From Chloroflexia bacterium (GTDB taxonomy: Bacteria > Chloroflexota > Chloroflexia > Thermomicrobiales > UBA6265): a DNA stretch of 6,296 nucleotides. The notes beneath the pieces were generated by a model that searched no databases, was not told the DNA's origin, and saw only the letters and a list, made by a program, of their open reading frames with translations. This document shows, piece by piece, positions 1-5,856 of this stretch (its first letter is position 1; each line of letters starts with the position of its first letter). A program made the translations under genes and the position numbers. The stretch covers positions 1 through 6,296 of the forward strand of contig JACCYK010000648.1 in NCBI GenBank assembly GCA_013696525.1, read 5' to 3'.

Positions 1-20
1 GTCACCGCGATCGCGGTGAC
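1..20. repeat. Perfect 20-bp palindrome at the window edge
   Basis: The ten bases GTCACCGCGA are followed directly by their exact reverse complement, so the site reads the same on both strands. The core is CGCGATCGCG. It may extend to the left, since the base before position 1 is not visible. A palindrome without a loop is more typical of a dimeric protein-binding site than of an RNA hairpin. In RNA it could still fold with a few central bases unpaired, as part of the 3' end of a plus-strand gene to the left. If position 1 is a contig end, an assembly artefact is possible. The symmetry is certain; the role is unknown. Confidence 0.6.
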
Positions 21-56
21 ACCGGCGGTGCTTGGTCCCTCGCTAGGCTTCATTCG

Positions 57-86
57 CCACCCGATTTTGACATCGGATGGATTTTT
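57..86 (+). terminator. Probable intrinsic terminator of an upstream plus-strand gene
   Basis: The arms at 57-65 and 72-80 pair in 8 of 9 positions around a six-base loop (66-71), with a C-A mismatch at 60/77. The run ATTTTT (81-86) follows the right arm directly. Hairpin plus T-run on the plus strand is the layout of a Rho-independent terminator. It would serve a plus-strand gene outside the window, perhaps one ending at the TGA at 17-19. Read on the minus strand the mismatch becomes a G-U wobble, so the stem also lies just after the stop of the minus-strand gene ending at 90. No T-run follows in that direction, so termination there is less sure. Confidence 0.5.
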
Positions 87-89
87 GCC

Positions 90-473
90 CTACCCATTGC
101 CCCCGCTATCATTCGGAAAACAGATCCTGCCCCCTTCGCTAGCCTGTTCACAGACGCCTGAGCAGCACTTGTGAGAGCCCCGGCAACGCTCAAAATCGGG
201 CCGGCAGACGCAACGCCGCTGCTTCTTGCCCGGTTCCCGCTCGGAGTTCTTGCTACAGCATCGGTCGCAGCTCGGCTGCTGGTCCTTGCCGCAACGACGT
301 CCATTGGGCTCGCAGGCTTGGGCTTCAAAGGGCGCGGCCTCAGCGCCTGATTCGACACCGATCGTAGGAACGACGGTTGCCAGGAGACCGGCGCCCGCCA
401 ACCGAATCGCCGATCTTCGACTTGTTCCCGCGCCAAATCGCCGGGTAAGACTATCGAATCGACTCCCGTCCAT
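90..473 (-). CDS. Tat-exported cysteine-rich small protein (127 aa), function unknown
   Basis: No enzyme family is recognised. The start chosen is the ATG at 473-471, giving a protein that opens MDGSRFDSLTRRF. AAAGGGA lies 9 nt upstream (489-483), while longer in-frame starts (509, 542) lack such support and fall outside the conserved-looking opening. Residues 17-24 (TSRRSAIR) hold twin arginines R19-R20, followed by a hydrophobic stretch to about residue 40 and AxA-type cleavage options at 44-46 or 51-53. Together these suggest a Tat signal peptide. The mature part is small and polar and has 12 cysteines (54, 61, 69, 72, 73, 88, 90, 97, 103, 104, 108, 118), including two CC pairs. The final block, C-x5-CC-x3-C-x9-C, resembles a knottin-like disulfide domain. 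I recall similar Tat-plus-Cys-rich proteins from Thermomicrobia-type Chloroflexota; that link is from memory. Metal binding instead of disulfides is possible. It lies 134 bp downstream of proC on the same strand and may have its own promoter. Confidence 0.72.
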   Translation of the reverse strand: MDGSRFDSLTRRFGAGTSRRSAIRLAGAGLLATVVPTIGVESGAEAAPFEAQACEPNGRRCGKDQQPSCDRCCSKNSEREPGKKQRRCVCRPDFERCRGSHKCCSGVCEQASEGGRICFPNDSGGNG

Positions 474-492
474 GATCGCGTTTCCCTTTCCG

Positions 493-507
493 GCCCGAAC
501 CTCGGGC
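493..507 (-). promoter_or_regulatory. Short hairpin in the leader of the Cys-rich protein gene
   Basis: On the minus strand GCCCGA, loop GGT, TCGGGC makes a perfect 6-bp stem. It ends just upstream of the purine-rich ribosome-binding stretch (490-481) of the gene starting at 473. It could affect translation or mRNA stability, or be half of a protein-binding site. It shares the word GTTCGGG with the palindrome at 1547-1562. Short GC stems are common in DNA of this composition, so the role is speculative. Confidence 0.3.
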
Positions 508-607
508 ACCATGCGCCAATTTCCGGTTCGGTCGTCGGCCAACTATGGCGGACCATCGTCGCCAACTTACCCAACCAGAAAATCGTCTGCCGTACCTCCA
601 GCGTTTG

Positions 608-1498
608 TCAGTCGTCGTCTTGGGCGGCGCCGAGGGCTTGGGTCCGTTGGTAGGCGGCGTAGACGGCGCGGGAGTAGACGGTGCGGAGGCCGCCCTTTTC
701 CATCTGGTAGATCGCGTCGGCCGAGGTGCCGCCGGGGGAGGTGACCATGTTGCGCAGCTCGGCCATGTGCTTGCCCGAGGCTTTGGCGAAATTGGCCGAG
801 CCGGCCACCGTTTGCAGCACGATCCGCTCCGCGATCCGGCGCGGGAAGCCCATGTGAACCCCGGCGTCGATCAGCGCTTCCATCATCAGGAAGACATAGG
901 TGGGGCCGGTGCCGGAGAGTGCGGTCGCCATGTCGACGTACTTCTCGTCCTCGACCCACAGCTCCTCGCCGAGGGCGCCGAGGATCAACTTCACCCGCTC
1001 CCGCTGCGCCTCGTCGACCTCGGGGGTCGCGGTCCAGACGCTCATCCCATCGCCGATCTGAGCCGGCGTGTTCGGCATGATTCGGACGATCGCGCGGTGG
1101 CCGAGGCCGCGGCCGAGGGTGCCGATGCTTGCCCCGGCGATGACCGAGGCCGCCACCTGACGCGGCTCCAATTTGCCGTGCAACTGGCGCATCACGCCCG
1201 CCTGCACTTGCGGCTTGATCGTAAGCAGCACCAGGTCGGCGCCGGTGGCGGCGGCTACGTTTTCTTCCACAGTCTCGATCCCCAGCCGCTCCCGGAGCCG
1301 GTGCCGTTGGTCGGCACGCGGGTGGCTGGCGACGACCTGCCCTGGTGACACCAAACCGTGCTTGAGCAAGCCGGCGATCATGGCCTCCGCCATCACCCCG
1401 GCGCCGATGAAGGCCAGGCGCGCCCCGGCAAGCGCGGGTTGATCCGCGCCCGGCATTATCGCCCGCTCTTCCTGCCCGGGTTCCTGTTCGCTGTCCAC
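608..1498 (-). CDS. proC: Pyrroline-5-carboxylate reductase
   Basis: This cytosolic enzyme reduces 1-pyrroline-5-carboxylate to L-proline with NAD(P)H, the last step of proline synthesis. The 296-residue protein is complete, slightly longer than the usual 270 or so because of a polar N-terminal extension. The dinucleotide-binding Rossmann motif is at residues 30-40 (FIGAGVMAEAM), followed by TIKPQ (93-97) and MPNTPAQIGDGM (141-152). The C-terminal dimerisation and substrate domain has SGTGPTYVF (195-203), MGFPRR (216-221) and the family signature MVTSPGGTSADAI (251-263). The start is GTG at 1498-1496, chosen because AAAGGAG (1510-1504) lies 5 nt upstream. An in-frame ATG at 1456 (residue 15) has a weaker site and would give a more typical length. 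The gene is divergent from the thioredoxin-domain gene at 1586 across 87 bp. The family assignment is very secure; the start is slightly less so. Confidence 0.96.
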   Translation of the reverse strand: MDSEQEPGQEERAIMPGADQPALAGARLAFIGAGVMAEAMIAGLLKHGLVSPGQVVASHPRADQRHRLRERLGIETVEENVAAATGADLVLLTIKPQVQAGVMRQLHGKLEPRQVAASVIAGASIGTLGRGLGHRAIVRIMPNTPAQIGDGMSVWTATPEVDEAQRERVKLILGALGEELWVEDEKYVDMATALSGTGPTYVFLMMEALIDAGVHMGFPRRIAERIVLQTVAGSANFAKASGKHMAELRNMVTSPGGTSADAIYQMEKGGLRTVYSRAVYAAYQRTQALGAAQDDD

Positions 1499-1503
1499 CG
1501 GCG

Positions 1504-1510
1504 CTCCTTT
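1504..1510 (-). promoter_or_regulatory. Strong Shine-Dalgarno site deciding the GTG start of proC
   Basis: On the minus strand AAAGGAG is followed by a 5-nt spacer and GTG at 1498. This match is much better than anything before the internal ATG at 1456, so it favours the longer proC product. Confidence 0.65.
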
Positions 1511-1530
1511 CAGCCCGCATCTGTGCCAAC

Positions 1531-1538
1531 ATTGTAAT
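1531..1538. promoter_or_regulatory. Overlapping -10-like elements in the divergent proC/yyaL-type intergenic region
   Basis: The most A+T-rich spot of the 87-bp divergent region reads ATTGTAAT. On the minus strand it gives TACAAT (1536-1531) and on the plus strand TGTAAT (1533-1538), each 5 of 6 to TATAAT. Starts of transcription near 1524 (minus) and 1545 (plus) would leave leaders of about 25 and 40 nt, both reasonable. No convincing -35 hexamer is seen at the right distance on either strand, so this is a candidate only. Confidence 0.33.
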
Positions 1539-1546
1539 CAGACGAG

Positions 1547-1562
1547 CCCGAACTGGTTCGGG
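1547..1562. promoter_or_regulatory. Palindromic operator candidate between divergent genes
   Basis: CCCGAAC and GTTCGGG are perfect 7-bp inverted repeats separated by TG. The site would cover the -35 area of the proposed minus-strand promoter and lie just downstream of the start point of the proposed plus-strand promoter. That position would suit a repressor acting on both genes. In plus-strand RNA it could also fold as a 6-bp stem with a CTGG loop upstream of the ribosome-binding site. No regulator is encoded in the window, so the binding protein is unknown. Confidence 0.4.
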
Positions 1563-1585
1563 AGGCGAGCGGAGAAAGAGAGCAC

Positions 1586-3661
1586 ATGATGGCCAACCGG
1601 CTGGCGGACGAGACGAGCCCCTATCTGTTGCAACATAAGGACAACCCGGTCGATTGGTACCCGTGGGGTGACGAGGCGCTCGCCAAAGCGCGGGCCGAGG
1701 GGAAGCCGTTGCTGGTGAGCATCGGCTACTCGGCCTGCCATTGGTGTCATGTCATGGAGCACGAGTCGTTCGAGAACCCCGAGATCGCCGCCCTAATGAA
1801 CGAGCGGTTTGTCAACATCAAGGTCGATCGCGAGGAACGGCCGGACCTCGACTCGTTGTACATGACCGCCGTTCAGGCAATGACCGGGCACGGCGGCTGG
1901 CCGTTGAATGTCTTTCTGACCCCGGACGGCATCCCGTTCTATGGCGGCACCTATTTCCCGCCGGCCGGCCGGGGCGGCATGGCCGGTTTCCCGGCGGTCC
2001 TCGACGCGGTGGCCGCCGCTTATCGCGATCGCCGCGACGAGGTCGAGAAGAATGCCGAGTCGCTGCGCGATTTTCTCCAGCAGGCGACCACCGCCAGCCT
2101 GAAGCAAGGCGACCTCGAGCCCGAGACCTTCGAGCGGGCGGCGGCATCGCTGGCGGCCTCGTTCGACGCTCGGAACGGCGGTTTCGGCGGCGCCCCGAAG
2201 TTCCCGCAGCCGGCGGCGCTCGAGTTTCTCCTCCGCTACTGGCACCGGACGAAGGACAAGCAGGCGGCGACGATCGTCCGCGAAACCCTCGACAAGATGG
2301 CCCTGGGCGGCATTTACGATCAGGTCGGCGGCGGCTTTCACCGCTACACGGTCGATGCGATCTGGCTCGTGCCCCACTTCGAAAAGATGCTCTACGACAA
2401 CGCGCAACTTGCCCGCATCTATCTTGATGGCTATCGCGCCTTCGGCGGACCGCTCTATCGACGAATCGCGACCGAGACGCTGGACTACGTGGCCCGCGAG
2501 ATGATCAGCCCCGAGGGCGGCTTCTACGCGACGCAGGACGCGGACAGCGAAGGCGAAGAGGGCAAGTTCTACGTCTGGACGCCGGAGGAGCTGGCGGCCG
2601 CGCTCGGTCCCGAACCGGCGGCGATCGTCGCGCGCTACTTCGATGTCACCGAGGGCGGCAATTTCGAGGGTGCGACGGTGCTCTCGATCCCGCGGGGACA
2701 GGCCGTCGCCGAGCAGCTTGGCATCTCCTCGGAGGAGCTGGGGACGACGATCGACGCGGCCCGCGTGAAGCTGCTGGCGGCCCGCGAGCAACAGGTCCGG
2801 CCGGGACGGGACGACAAGGTCATCACCGCCTGGAACGGCATGATGCTGCGCGCCTTTGCCGAGGGTTCGCGAGTATTAGACCGGCCCGATTTCGCCGTGA
2901 TCGGGGAGCGGAACGCCAATTTCATCCTGACGCATCTGATGCGGGATGGCCGCCTGCTCCGAAGCTTCAAGGACGGTCAAGCACGCCTAGACGCCTATCT
3001 CGAGGATTACGCCTGCTTCATCGACGGTCTGCTAGCCCTGTATCAGGCGACGCTCAACCGGCGCTGGATCGAGGCGGCGATCGCGCTGGCCGATGTCATG
3101 GTCGCCGATTTCGCGGATGAGGCCGGCCAGAGCTTCTTTGACACGAGCGGGCACCACGAACGGCTGGTGGCGCGGCCGCGCGACCTGCAGGACGGCGCCA
3201 CCCCGGCCGGCAACTCGGTCGCGGCCGAGGTCCTGTTCAAGCTGGCGGCGATGACCGGGAACGAGGAGTACACGCGGCGGCCGGTCCGGTTGCTCGCCGG
3301 TTTGGCGCAGGCCATGGGAGAGCAGGCGATTGCCTTCGGCCGCTTCCTCTCGGCGCTGGATTTCTACCTAGCCGTGCCAAAGGAAGTGGTGGTGGCGGGT
3401 GAGCTGGGCGACCCCGCCTTGCAAGCGTTGGTCGATGTGGTCTACACGCGGTACGAGCCGAACGTGCTCATTGGCTACGCCGATCCAAACGACTCCAGCC
3501 TGGCGCGAATCCTGCCCTTCGTGGCCGATCGGGTGCCACGCGGCGGGAAGGCGGCGGCGTACCTCTGCGAACGGCATGCCTGCATGCCGCCTGTCACCGA
3601 GCCAGCGGCACTGGCGGAGCAGCTTGAGTACGGCACCGGCGTCATGTGGCAGGAGATGTAA
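1586..3661 (+). CDS. YyaL/SPATA20-type thioredoxin-domain protein (DUF255)
   Basis: The 691-residue protein is complete and of normal length for the bacterial family (B. subtilis YyaL; animal SPATA20). Residues 1 to about 170 form the DUF255 thioredoxin-like domain. It opens with [20 protein letters not shown] (5-24), has the CHWC redox-type motif at 51-54 followed by HVMEHESF, then DREERPDLD (81-89) and the segment [13 protein letters not shown] (103-115). The rest is an all-alpha six-hairpin barrel region like that of glycosidases and epimerases, with GGGFHRY and [13 protein letters not shown] inside about 241-276, [15 protein letters not shown] near 316-330, and the C-terminal CERHAC (661-666) of the family. 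No signal peptide is seen, so it is probably cytosolic. The biochemical activity of this family is not established; a redox or carbohydrate-related role is inferred from folds only. ATGATG at 1586/1589 gives two adjacent starts, with GGAG at 1571-1574 and more purines up to 1580. It is divergent from proC and no partner gene is evident. Confidence 0.94.
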   Translation: MMANRLADETSPYLLQHKDNPVDWYPWGDEALAKARAEGKPLLVSIGYSACHWCHVMEHESFENPEIAALMNERFVNIKVDREERPDLDSLYMTAVQAMTGHGGWPLNVFLTPDGIPFYGGTYFPPAGRGGMAGFPAVLDAVAAAYRDRRDEVEKNAESLRDFLQQATTASLKQGDLEPETFERAAASLAASFDARNGGFGGAPKFPQPAALEFLLRYWHRTKDKQAATIVRETLDKMALGGIYDQVGGGFHRYTVDAIWLVPHFEKMLYDNAQLARIYLDGYRAFGGPLYRRIATETLDYVAREMISPEGGFYATQDADSEGEEGKFYVWTPEELAAALGPEPAAIVARYFDVTEGGNFEGATVLSIPRGQAVAEQLGISSEELGTTIDAARVKLLAAREQQVRPGRDDKVITAWNGMMLRAFAEGSRVLDRPDFAVIGERNANFILTHLMRDGRLLRSFKDGQARLDAYLEDYACFIDGLLALYQATLNRRWIEAAIALADVMVADFADEAGQSFFDTSGHHERLVARPRDLQDGATPAGNSVAAEVLFKLAAMTGNEEYTRRPVRLLAGLAQAMGEQAIAFGRFLSALDFYLAVPKEVVVAGELGDPALQALVDVVYTRYEPNVLIGYADPNDSSLARILPFVADRVPRGGKAAAYLCERHACMPPVTEPAALAEQLEYGTGVMWQEM

Positions 3662-3742
3662 CCGCCAGCGGACAAAGGGGTCTCGTTGCCTGGCGGCTGG
3701 CTTCACGTCGCATCTGGGCGGAAGGTGAACCGGCTAGTCGGA

Positions 3743-3748
3743 TAGAAT
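3743..3748 (+). promoter_or_regulatory. -10-like hexamer upstream of the kinase-like gene
   Basis: TAGAAT matches TATAAT at 5 of 6 bases in the 155-bp gap before the gene starting at 3817. No clear -35 element is found 16-18 bp upstream. It is a weak candidate for the gene's own promoter; read-through from the gene ending at 3661 is the alternative. Confidence 0.25.
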
Positions 3749-3816
3749 ATGGCGTCAGGCGGACCGTTCAGTCGCGCTGGAGCCAGCCGCCGGCTCCGGC
3801 GCGGGATTGACCAACG

Positions 3817-4590
3817 ATGGCAGACCTTTACCTCGAGCTTCGGGATAACGAAGACGACGTCGTGTCCACCCCCGTGGCTCGCTCCGAAGCGGAAACCCTG
3901 GAATTGCTGGAGACCGCCGATTTCACCGCCAGCCAGCTTGTGCCCTGGGGCTCGAACTACACGTTCGCGGTGGCGTTGGAGTCGGCCGGCGGCCAGAGTC
4001 AGCTCGCCATCTACAAGCCCTGCGGCGGCGAGGCTCCGCTGTATGACTTCCCGCCCGGCACCCTGTACCGGCGGGAGCGTGCCGCCTATCTGTTCAGCCG
4101 GGAGCTTGGCTGGGATTTCGTGCCGCCGACCGTGGTCCGCTCCGGGCCGCATGGCATCGGCAGCGTCCAGCTCTACGTCAAGCCCCGGCCGCAAACGGAG
4201 CGCGACCAGCAGTTCTGGGCTGGATCCAGCATCGAGATCGAGCGGTTCGTGCTCTTCGACCATCTCACCAACAACGCCGACCGCAAGATCGGGCATTTGC
4301 TGCGGGATCGGTCGGGAAAAGCATGGGGGATCGACCATGGCCTGACCTTCAACGAGTATCCCAAGCTGCGGACCGTGCTCTGGCAGTTCGTCGGCGAGCC
4401 GGTGTCGGACGAGCTGATGGATGACCTGCGCGCCATTGAGCGCAACCCGTGCCGGATGGAGACAGCCCTGGCGCCCTATCTCGATCCGGCTGAGATTGAG
4501 CAGGCGCTGCACCGGGTGCGGCGCTTTCTGGCAATGGGGCGCTATCCGCCGCTCAACCCGCGCCGCAACGTTCCCTATGGTTGGTGGTAG
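3817..4590 (+). CDS. SCO1664-family PI3/4-kinase-like protein
   Basis: The 257-residue protein is complete and matches the SCO1664 family, a group of small bacterial proteins distantly related to phosphatidylinositol 3-/4-kinases; no substrate is established. Visible kinase-like features are the nucleotide-binding lysine in AIYKP (K67), a conserved glutamate in YRRERAAYLFSRELGW (E87), the catalytic-loop-like stretch NNADRKIGHLL (152-162, probable base D155), and the metal-binding-type IDHG (172-175, D173) followed by LRTVLWQFVGEP (184-195). All key positions appear intact, so it may be an active phosphotransferase, but protein or small-molecule substrates are as likely as lipids. No signal peptide or membrane helix is seen. 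The ATG at 3817 is the first possible start after an in-frame stop at 3808. The ribosome-binding site is weak (GGGA at 3803-3806), just after a GC hairpin. In Actinobacteria this family usually sits beside a DUF3090 gene and a histidine phosphatase gene; neither is here. Confidence 0.85.
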   Translation: MADLYLELRDNEDDVVSTPVARSEAETLELLETADFTASQLVPWGSNYTFAVALESAGGQSQLAIYKPCGGEAPLYDFPPGTLYRRERAAYLFSRELGWDFVPPTVVRSGPHGIGSVQLYVKPRPQTERDQQFWAGSSIEIERFVLFDHLTNNADRKIGHLLRDRSGKAWGIDHGLTFNEYPKLRTVLWQFVGEPVSDELMDDLRAIERNPCRMETALAPYLDPAEIEQALHRVRRFLAMGRYPPLNPRRNVPYGWW

Positions 4591-4718
4591 CGCGATCCAC
4601 TATGCTGGTGGCAGCGGTCGCCGGAAACGGGCCAGACCGGGGGCACCGCACGGTGTCGGACCAGCAACACCGGGCGACTCGATCGCGAACTAGCCGCGCT
4701 CTGGAAAGGACCTCCACC

Positions 4719-5033
4719 ATGAATCCACAATCACGGGGCGCTGGGCTCCGAGAACGATTTCAATGGGGCAGCTACGGCTTTCTGCCGGGCCTGCTGATCG
4801 GCGTTGTGCTGGGCTGGATCTTCAGCGGCGTCGTTTCGTGGGTCGTCCGGTTCGGGCTGGCATTGCTGATTCTGATCCCGCTGGTGCTGCTCTTCTTCGC
4901 CTGGCGCTGGTGGACCACGCGGGGCATCGGCAGCCAGGTCATCATGTACGAGTACCCGCCGCGACAAGCGGGCGATCCGATCGAGGCGCGATCGCGCCTA
5001 GTCGATCCCAACTCGGGCTACCAGGAGCGGTGA
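4719..5033 (+). CDS. Small two-helix membrane protein (104 aa), function unknown
   Basis: No known family is recognised. The protein has a polar N-terminus (1-19, with basic residues), two hydrophobic segments at about 20-43 and 45-66, the aromatic-basic edge WRWWTTR (62-68), and a polar C-terminal tail of about 35 residues. This predicts a helical hairpin in the cytoplasmic membrane with both ends probably inside. The ATG at 4719 was chosen because GGAAAGGA (4703-4710) lies 8 nt upstream. The frame is open back to 4581, but that extension is polar, arginine-rich and overlaps the preceding gene. The stop TGA (5031-5033) overlaps the GTG start of the permease gene, so the two are probably translationally coupled. 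It could be an accessory subunit of that transporter or an unrelated membrane protein; neither is shown. Confidence 0.75.
   Translation: MNPQSRGAGLRERFQWGSYGFLPGLLIGVVLGWIFSGVVSWVVRFGLALLILIPLVLLFFAWRWWTTRGIGSQVIMYEYPPRQAGDPIEARSRLVDPNSGYQER
4984..4999. repeat. Perfect 16-bp palindrome inside the small membrane protein gene
   Basis: AGGCGCGA is followed by its exact reverse complement. It shares the ten-base core CGCGATCGCG with the palindrome at 1-20. It lies in codons for the C-terminal tail, 30 nt before the GTG start of the permease gene, where an mRNA hairpin could influence coupled translation. It may equally be a chance product of GC-rich codons. Confidence 0.45.
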
Positions 5034-5824
5034 GCCCGGACGAGGTTCGGATCGTCGTCACCCTCGCCGTCGTCACCTTTGCCCTGGGTGTGCTGCTTGG
5101 CTTCATCGGCGCCGGCGGGGCCGGCATCGTTGTTGCTTTGCTGACCACGACGTTCGGGCTTCCCGTTCATCAAGCGATCGGCACCGCGCTGGCGATGATG
5201 TGCTTCGTGACCATTTCTGGCGCCGTGTCGCATTATCGCGAAGGGAACGTGGCGCCGAAGGTCGGCCTGGTGACCGGGCTCACCGGGGCGTTTGGGGCGA
5301 TTATTGGCGCCGACACCAGCCAGGCGATCCCCGAGCCGATGCTGCAAATGCTCGCCGGCGTCGGTCTCTTGATGCTGGCGGCGCTGGTCTGGGCCAGGAC
5401 CCAATTCGGGATCGGCCGGGCTGGATTGGTCAGCGAGCCAGAGTGGGCGGGCGAGCCGAAGAGGTCGCCCGTGGGGTGGGGGCTGGCCGGCGGCCTGGGG
5501 TTGACCGGCGGCGCGGCGGCGGCATTCCTTGGGGTCGGCATGGCGCCCTATCTGCAACTTGGATTCTTGGCCGTGCTCCGGCTGCCCCTGCGGCAGACCA
5601 TCGGCACCACGATGATGGCCCTGATCTTTATCAGCGCCGCTGGCGCCGTCGCGCTCGCCCGCCATGGCGACGTATCGTTGCCGCATCTGATTGGGACCAC
5701 GCTGGGCGTCGCCAGTGGCGCGTTCCTCGGTGCTCGCCTGACGAAGCGGATGCCGCGCTCGCTCCTGCGGGTTGCGCTGGTCGGCGCGCCGCTGATCGCG
5801 GGCGGCATGTTGCTGCTCTTTTGA
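5030..5824 (+). CDS. TauE/SafE-family membrane permease
   Basis: This is a cytoplasmic membrane protein of the sulfite exporter TauE/SafE family, whose members are linked to export or import of sulfite, sulfoacetate and other small organic anions. The substrate cannot be told from sequence. It has 264 residues, normal for the family, with about eight hydrophobic helices. The two halves are related, as expected for the fold: LGFIGAGGAGIVVALL (23-38) with PVHQAIGTALAM (45-56) corresponds to AFLGVGMAPYLQL (165-177) with PLRQTIGTTMMA (186-197). Each half then has a short hydrophilic turn (YREGNV, ARHGDV). A polar loop near 128-147 joins the halves. The start is GTG at 5030, overlapping the previous stop as GTGA. 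AGGAG (5023-5027) is only 2 nt away, which is closer than usual, so coupling to upstream translation is likely. The longer in-frame opening (ATG at 4763) reads through the small membrane gene in another frame and is not credible. Confidence 0.9.
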   Translation: MSPDEVRIVVTLAVVTFALGVLLGFIGAGGAGIVVALLTTTFGLPVHQAIGTALAMMCFVTISGAVSHYREGNVAPKVGLVTGLTGAFGAIIGADTSQAIPEPMLQMLAGVGLLMLAALVWARTQFGIGRAGLVSEPEWAGEPKRSPVGWGLAGGLGLTGGAAAAFLGVGMAPYLQLGFLAVLRLPLRQTIGTTMMALIFISAAGAVALARHGDVSLPHLIGTTLGVASGAFLGARLTKRMPRSLLRVALVGAPLIAGGMLLLF

Positions 5825-5856
5825 TCCGACGCCGGCATGGGAAGGACGGGAGCGGG

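Noticed and set aside
1..89. Tail of a coding gene in a plus frame (VTAIAVTPAVLG...)
   Set aside because: The frame is open but runs through the probable terminator with no recognisable motif, and its upstream part is not visible.
545..1348. Long open frame on the plus strand across proC
   Set aside because: It is antisense to a clear proC, its translation has no recognisable motif and is rich in G, A, H and R as expected of a shadow in GC-rich DNA.
567..1532. 321-codon minus-strand frame overlapping proC
   Set aside because: It is a different frame on the same strand, arginine-rich and low in complexity, while the proC frame carries all family motifs.
1793..2791. 332-codon minus-strand frame inside the YyaL-type gene
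   Set aside because: Antisense shadow with no domain and no ribosome-binding context; the plus-strand frame is conserved throughout.
3572..3589. 8-bp inverted repeat CGGCATGC/GCATGCCG with 2-nt spacer
   Set aside because: It lies in codons for the conserved CERHACMPP segment of the YyaL-type protein, so the coding constraint explains most of it.
3662..3696. Possible terminator after the YyaL-type gene (CCGCCAG ... CTGGCGG)
   Set aside because: The 7-bp stem has a 21-nt loop and no T-run follows, so it does not meet the pattern of an intrinsic terminator.
4601..4606. TATGCT as a promoter -10 for the small membrane protein gene
   Set aside because: Only 4 of 6 matches and no -35 at a proper distance; not distinguishable from background.
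5018..5686. 222-codon minus-strand frame opposite the permease
   Set aside because: Composition is that of a reverse shadow (R, G, Q, H rich) and the plus strand encodes clear membrane helices.
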